The translations under genes and the position numbers were made by a program. The notes beneath the pieces were generated by a model. The model did no database searches, was not told the DNA's origin, and was given only the letters and a program-made list of their open reading frames with translations. From Micromonospora craniellae (GTDB lineage Bacteria > Actinomycetota > Actinomycetes > Mycobacteriales > Micromonosporaceae): 64,000 nucleotides of DNA. The stretch covers positions 3,286,001 through 3,350,000 of the forward strand of contig NZ_CP061725.1 of assembly GCF_014764405.1 (NCBI RefSeq), in the 5' to 3' direction. Positions 60,244 to 64,000 of this stretch are shown one piece after another. The first letter of the stretch is position 1. Every line of letters begins with the position of its first letter.

Positions 60244-63200
60244 TCATTGGCGCATGCTGACCCGGATGCCTCCGCGCGTCGATGGGCGGTACGAGCTGAC
60301 CCTGTGACGGTTCTGTAGTTCCTTGAGTAGTTCGTCGGTCCCGGGTAGTTCCTCCAACCTGGGACGACGACGGCCGAGCGTGGTGAGGATCTCGTAGTCG
60401 CCGCCGAGCGCCCGAAGAATCTGGTCCAGCGCCGGTTGCTCGATGCTGGTGAGGTGGGGTTTCAGCAGATTCAGGATGTGTTCGGCGGGTGCTCCGGCTT
60501 CGCTGAGTGTGACCAGTAGCTCCACGGTGACAGTGTTGCCCGTGGCTGCCCATTCGCAGATGGCGATGGCGCTGGAGGTGGACAGATGGTCGGGTTCGCG
60601 CTCCGGGTCCTCGGCGATCGCGCGCTTGACGTCCGTCGCCACGCGAGGACTCCGGAGGATTCTCGGTAGGTCGTCGCCTGGAAGTGGAAGTTCGCACACG
60701 TAGGTCGCGAGTAGTTTCGACTTGGCGAAGTACTCCTCGCGGACCTCGAACGAACTATCTACCAAGCGCGCATACGTCTCCGGGCTGTCGGGCACCAGGT
60801 CGGCCTCCAGTAGGGCCGGCAGCAGCGTGAGTCCGCCGCCGGTCACGTGTTCCGGATTCAACGCGCCGGGAAGCTGGAGCTGCTTCACCAGCCGGACCCG
60901 CGCTACCGGGGCCAGGTTCTCCGCATGGACCAGCGCGTATCCGAGGTCGTATCTGGATGTCTCCTGGACCGCGCCGACGTGGGTGAGGTCGTGTCTGCTC
61001 AGGATCTTCGCGAGGTCCCCGCTGACGCCGAGCTTGGCGACGTACTGGTTGACGTTCGAGACGGTCGGCGCGAGTCTGCTCGCCGCCACCACCGCAGCCC
61101 ACGCCGAGGCGTCGAGTTCCTCCAGGCCGGCTACCTCGCACCCCGGCGACGCACCCTCCGCCACCGGCAGCACCGCCGACTCGGAGGCGCTGACGACGTC
61201 GTTCAGCACCGAGACGAACGCCTCCGAGGCTTCGACGGTCATCTCGTCTTCCTCGCGGGTGTGGAGGTAGCTGTCCAGGTTGTCGAGGACGTGCTGGTAG
61301 ACGGTTGTGTTGGTGGCCTTCACCACGTCGAGGGCCAGCAGGGTGTCCTCACCGAGTGCCGCCAGCAGGTTCGCCCTGGTGACCGGGTACAGGCTGGCCG
61401 CCACCACCGCTTCGCGCTGTGCGTCCCCGAGCACCGTCAGGTCGCTGACCTGGGCGCCGAAATGAGAAGCCAGTGCTGCGACGCAAGCTGCCTTCGAGGT
61501 CTCCACCGTGGCGGTGAACGCCCGCATCTCGGCGTAATGCTCCGCTAGGAACTCTGCCACCTGGCCCGAGGAGTCGTAGTCGACCTCGCGATCCGCGCTT
61601 TGAACAGCGGCGTCGACGAGCGCGACGGCCGCCGCGATGTCGATCGGGGTGTTCTCGACCAGATGGACGAAGGCACCCTTCCAGCGAGGAGCCAGTCGGC
61701 TTACGAAGACGTCGCGGAACGTGCCGTCCGCGAGGTACGCGTCGAGGAACGAGGCGTCGGTTCCGGCGCGCATGACGAGTTTGTCGAGTGCGGTGTCGAG
61801 CTGCTCAGGGTGTGTGGGCAGGTAGTGATCGAAGACCTCGATGTTGAAGACGCTCTTGCCGTCGAGGAATCGGGAGCCCATCTCCGCCTCGACCTTGTCG
61901 ATGGAGGCAGGCTCGTCGAAGCGGAAGCGGTGGTCTTCACGGTCGGGCTGGACGCAGTGGAGGATGAAGTTCATCGCGCTGACGCTGATGGCGATGCCGT
62001 GGTAGTCAGAGCAGTAGAGGGTGAAGTTCTCGTCGATGTAGCCCTTCGCGAGCAAGTCGTGGGCCACGGGCGACACGAGGCCGGCGACGATGGCGTCAAG
62101 ATTGTGGCAGGCGTCGCCGCCGCTGGGCATGACCAGGTCCTGACGGGCCATGAGCTGCGCCATCGTGGCCTTCGCCACGAACTCCTTGGTGTTCAACGCA
62201 GCCCGTGAGGCACGCAGGAGGCCAGCGCCATCGGCCTCGACGGCCTGATCTAACGCAGCAGCCCCTTCCCCGACCAACGCGATCAGGTCACGGAACGACA
62301 GGTCCATGCCGTGCTCTCCGGGCTGAGCGAGCCGCACGCTTTGAGGAGTCGTCGTGTGCAGCGTCCTCCAGAAGTCGCCAGACGTAAGCTCAGAAAAGGG
62401 GTACTGCTCCGACTGGAGGTACAGGACGGTCCGACGACTCGAACGCCCGATCACCCGACAAAGAACAGGCAGCACCTGTTGGAGCCGTTCGCCGGCGGCC
62501 TTCGCGTGCTTGTCCCACAGGGCGTTCGACGCGACCTTGTCCAGTGCCTCCTTGCTGGCCGCTGCCTGGCGCACCGTCTGATGCGTGACCATGTCGCGGA
62601 AAGCCCGGTAGGCCGCGTCGATCTTGCTTTCGCCAAGTCGGATGGCCTCGAAGTCCTCCAGATGGAGGTTCTTGTAGACCATCATCGCGAACAGCCGGTC
62701 CGCGGTGAGGCCCTGGAGGCCCTTCTTTCTGAGGATCGAGACGCGGTAGATCTCGAACTCGTTGCGGATGTTGCGGATCAGGCGCATGTCGGTCAGATGC
62801 CCACCGACCAGGGTCATCAACGCGGCCGAGGGCCGTTCGTCCGATTCGGTGAACTCCGCCGCCAACAGGTCGCGTGACGATCGGTGCGTGAGGAACGGCA
62901 CCATCGGAACGACCAGGTCGAAGAACTTCGTCCTGTTTGCCGACGGGGCGCTCTCCCGAGCCGACGGACCACGCGCCGTCGCACCGGCATCGGGGGTCTC
63001 GTCACCGCCGGGGGTGGCGTCGACGTTGAGTTGTTCGAAGATGCTGTCGCGGACCGCGTACACGAACTGGACCGGCCGTGACTTGATCTGCTCGGAGTTG
63101 TTCAGGACCGTGTTCAGCTCGCGCAGCGTCTCGAAGATGTGCGGGTCCCGGAACCGGTCCAGGTCCTCGAAAATGGCGACCTGGGTCTTCGTCCGTTGGA

Positions 63201-63930
63201 AGAAGTAGACGATCTCGTCGAGGTACTCATCGAAGTACGAGTTCTCCTTGGCGCTGAGCGTGACGGCTGCTCCGCCCGCGGACACGCTCTCCACCCGCAC
63301 CCGGCTCCGCAGACCACGCCAACCCCAGAAACAGATCACGCCCACGAGCACGCCGAGCCCACCGACGACGGCCCACGGCACCCAGCCACGACCGTCGACC
63401 AGGGCCCGAGGTGCCACCGTCTCAACGCGATTCACCAGGCCGGACAGGACCGCGATCACGAAGAACACCACCCCGGCCAGGGCGCTCCCGAAGGCCACCG
63501 GCCAGAACCTGAACGAGTCGATGCGGAAGTACCTCGACCCCGGCATGTCCGGGGGCGCCTTCCGGTAGAGCAACTGCTTGACGATCTCCTTCTGAATGAG
63601 GTTCGTCAGTGGGGGAAGAGACCCGTCAGGCTGGATGCGAGCTCGCGCCGTGTCGTCGATGCCCAGGCTCGACAGCGACAGGTTGATCCAGTTGATCTTC
63701 CTCATGTCCAGACCCTGCTGGACGCCGAGGATGACACTGCTCTTCCCGCTGCCGTAATGCCCCGTGACCGCGATGTTCGTCGCGGGGCGCCCGGACCTGT
63801 CGGCCAAGGCATCAAGGAGGACCGTCGCGTGCCGTCCGTGCAGGTCTTCATCGAACGTGGGCCCGAGACTCCGAAGGACCGGCACGTCGGGATGGGATGC
63901 GGACTGCCGGAACGGCCACCCTCGCGACAT
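60244..63930 (-). CDS. YobI-like large P-loop NTPase
   Basis: 1228 residues. Walker A is GHYGSGKSS (57-65) and Walker B is VAIFEDLDRF (251-260). Two transmembrane helices (about 142-166 and 183-204) sit between them, as in KAP proteins. The NTPase core runs to about residue 470; the other 750 residues are helical and unassigned. Size and layout match YobI-family NTPases of Bacillus prophage-like regions. A function in conflict is inferred from family and location. AGGA precedes the ATG at a fair distance. Confidence 0.82.
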   Translation of the reverse strand: MSRGWPFRQSASHPDVPVLRSLGPTFDEDLHGRHATVLLDALADRSGRPATNIAVTGHYGSGKSSVILGVQQGLDMRKINWINLSLSSLGIDDTARARIQPDGSLPPLTNLIQKEIVKQLLYRKAPPDMPGSRYFRIDSFRFWPVAFGSALAGVVFFVIAVLSGLVNRVETVAPRALVDGRGWVPWAVVGGLGVLVGVICFWGWRGLRSRVRVESVSAGGAAVTLSAKENSYFDEYLDEIVYFFQRTKTQVAIFEDLDRFRDPHIFETLRELNTVLNNSEQIKSRPVQFVYAVRDSIFEQLNVDATPGGDETPDAGATARGPSARESAPSANRTKFFDLVVPMVPFLTHRSSRDLLAAEFTESDERPSAALMTLVGGHLTDMRLIRNIRNEFEIYRVSILRKKGLQGLTADRLFAMMVYKNLHLEDFEAIRLGESKIDAAYRAFRDMVTHQTVRQAAASKEALDKVASNALWDKHAKAAGERLQQVLPVLCRVIGRSSRRTVLYLQSEQYPFSELTSGDFWRTLHTTTPQSVRLAQPGEHGMDLSFRDLIALVGEGAAALDQAVEADGAGLLRASRAALNTKEFVAKATMAQLMARQDLVMPSGGDACHNLDAIVAGLVSPVAHDLLAKGYIDENFTLYCSDYHGIAISVSAMNFILHCVQPDREDHRFRFDEPASIDKVEAEMGSRFLDGKSVFNIEVFDHYLPTHPEQLDTALDKLVMRAGTDASFLDAYLADGTFRDVFVSRLAPRWKGAFVHLVENTPIDIAAAVALVDAAVQSADREVDYDSSGQVAEFLAEHYAEMRAFTATVETSKAACVAALASHFGAQVSDLTVLGDAQREAVVAASLYPVTRANLLAALGEDTLLALDVVKATNTTVYQHVLDNLDSYLHTREEDEMTVEASEAFVSVLNDVVSASESAVLPVAEGASPGCEVAGLEELDASAWAAVVAASRLAPTVSNVNQYVAKLGVSGDLAKILSRHDLTHVGAVQETSRYDLGYALVHAENLAPVARVRLVKQLQLPGALNPEHVTGGGLTLLPALLEADLVPDSPETYARLVDSSFEVREEYFAKSKLLATYVCELPLPGDDLPRILRSPRVATDVKRAIAEDPEREPDHLSTSSAIAICEWAATGNTVTVELLVTLSEAGAPAEHILNLLKPHLTSIEQPALDQILRALGGDYEILTTLGRRRPRLEELPGTDELLKELQNRHRVSSYRPSTRGGIRVSMRQ

Positions 63931-64000
63931 GGACGAAATCCTACGAGCGAGGTCTGACGTGTCCCCGGCATGTCGATGGACCAGGTAGCCGCACGGCCCA
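63931..64000. other. Upstream end of the window
   Basis: Seventy bases before the YobI-like start; no feature is identifiable. Confidence 0.3.

Overview
The window is high-GC actinobacterial chromosome, most likely from a Micromonospora-like member of the Micromonosporaceae. This is inferred from gene content and style rather than from a marker tree: BldC, DUF3073, a Streptomyces-type valine dehydrogenase, separate purS/purQ/purL, many GTG starts, overlapping ATGA/GTGA gene junctions, and a Tad pilus operon of the kind found in filamentous actinomycetes.

Layout. 1-2111: the 3' part of an IS5-type transposase, a UPF0145 protein and a secreted chymotrypsin-fold protease. 2565-12834: purine biosynthesis (purS-purQ-purL, then purF and purM) interrupted by a ComB-like phosphatase, a large membrane protein with a Gly/Tyr/Gln-rich tail and a small SCP-like protein. 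12995-14333: a compact radical-SAM/precursor-peptide pair that looks like a cyclophane RiPP locus. 14476-25118: mostly housekeeping genes (DUF3073, valine dehydrogenase, bldC, an F420/FMN-type oxidoreductase, a methyltransferase, a calcium-binding-repeat protein, a 3-hydroxyacyl-CoA dehydrogenase/enoyl-CoA hydratase pair, a solute-binding lipoprotein, tRNA-Phe, tRNA-Asp, tRNA-Glu and a polysaccharide deacetylase). 25275-31738: a carotenoid locus (MerR/B12-type regulator, idi, crtI, crtE divergent from crtB) with a photolyase. 31793-32840: two truncated genes that mark deletion scars, followed by a DUF2231-Rieske fusion. 33688-44156: a complete Tad/Flp secretion locus with TadE-like pseudopilins, TadA/B/C, a CpaE-type ATPase, a CpaB/SAF protein and a divergent prepilin peptidase.

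From about 44.2 kb the character changes. Codon use becomes less biased, intergenic gaps grow, and a 3' fragment of a tyrosine recombinase lies at the border. The rest reads as a defence or genomic island: a DUF4145 protein, a small zinc-motif protein, an Mrr-like PD-(D/E)xK protein, a polytopic membrane protein, an APH-fold kinase, and then the most striking object in the window. This is a two-gene operon (51677-57012) in which a Trypco1-like protein overlaps by one base a 1664-residue protein built as trypsin-like protease, NACHT NTPase, helical repeats, then a full-length RelA/SpoT module. The Rel module has lost its hydrolase HD residues but keeps its (p)ppGpp synthetase motifs, so it could be a NACHT-gated alarmone synthetase acting in abortive infection. 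Two convergent membrane-anchored P-loop NTPases (KAP-like and YobI-like) follow on the minus strand.

Regulation visible in the sequence is limited to Shine-Dalgarno sites, several strong hairpin terminators, a pair of direct repeats in the crtE/crtB divergent promoter, and a tandem 18-base repeat upstream of purS.
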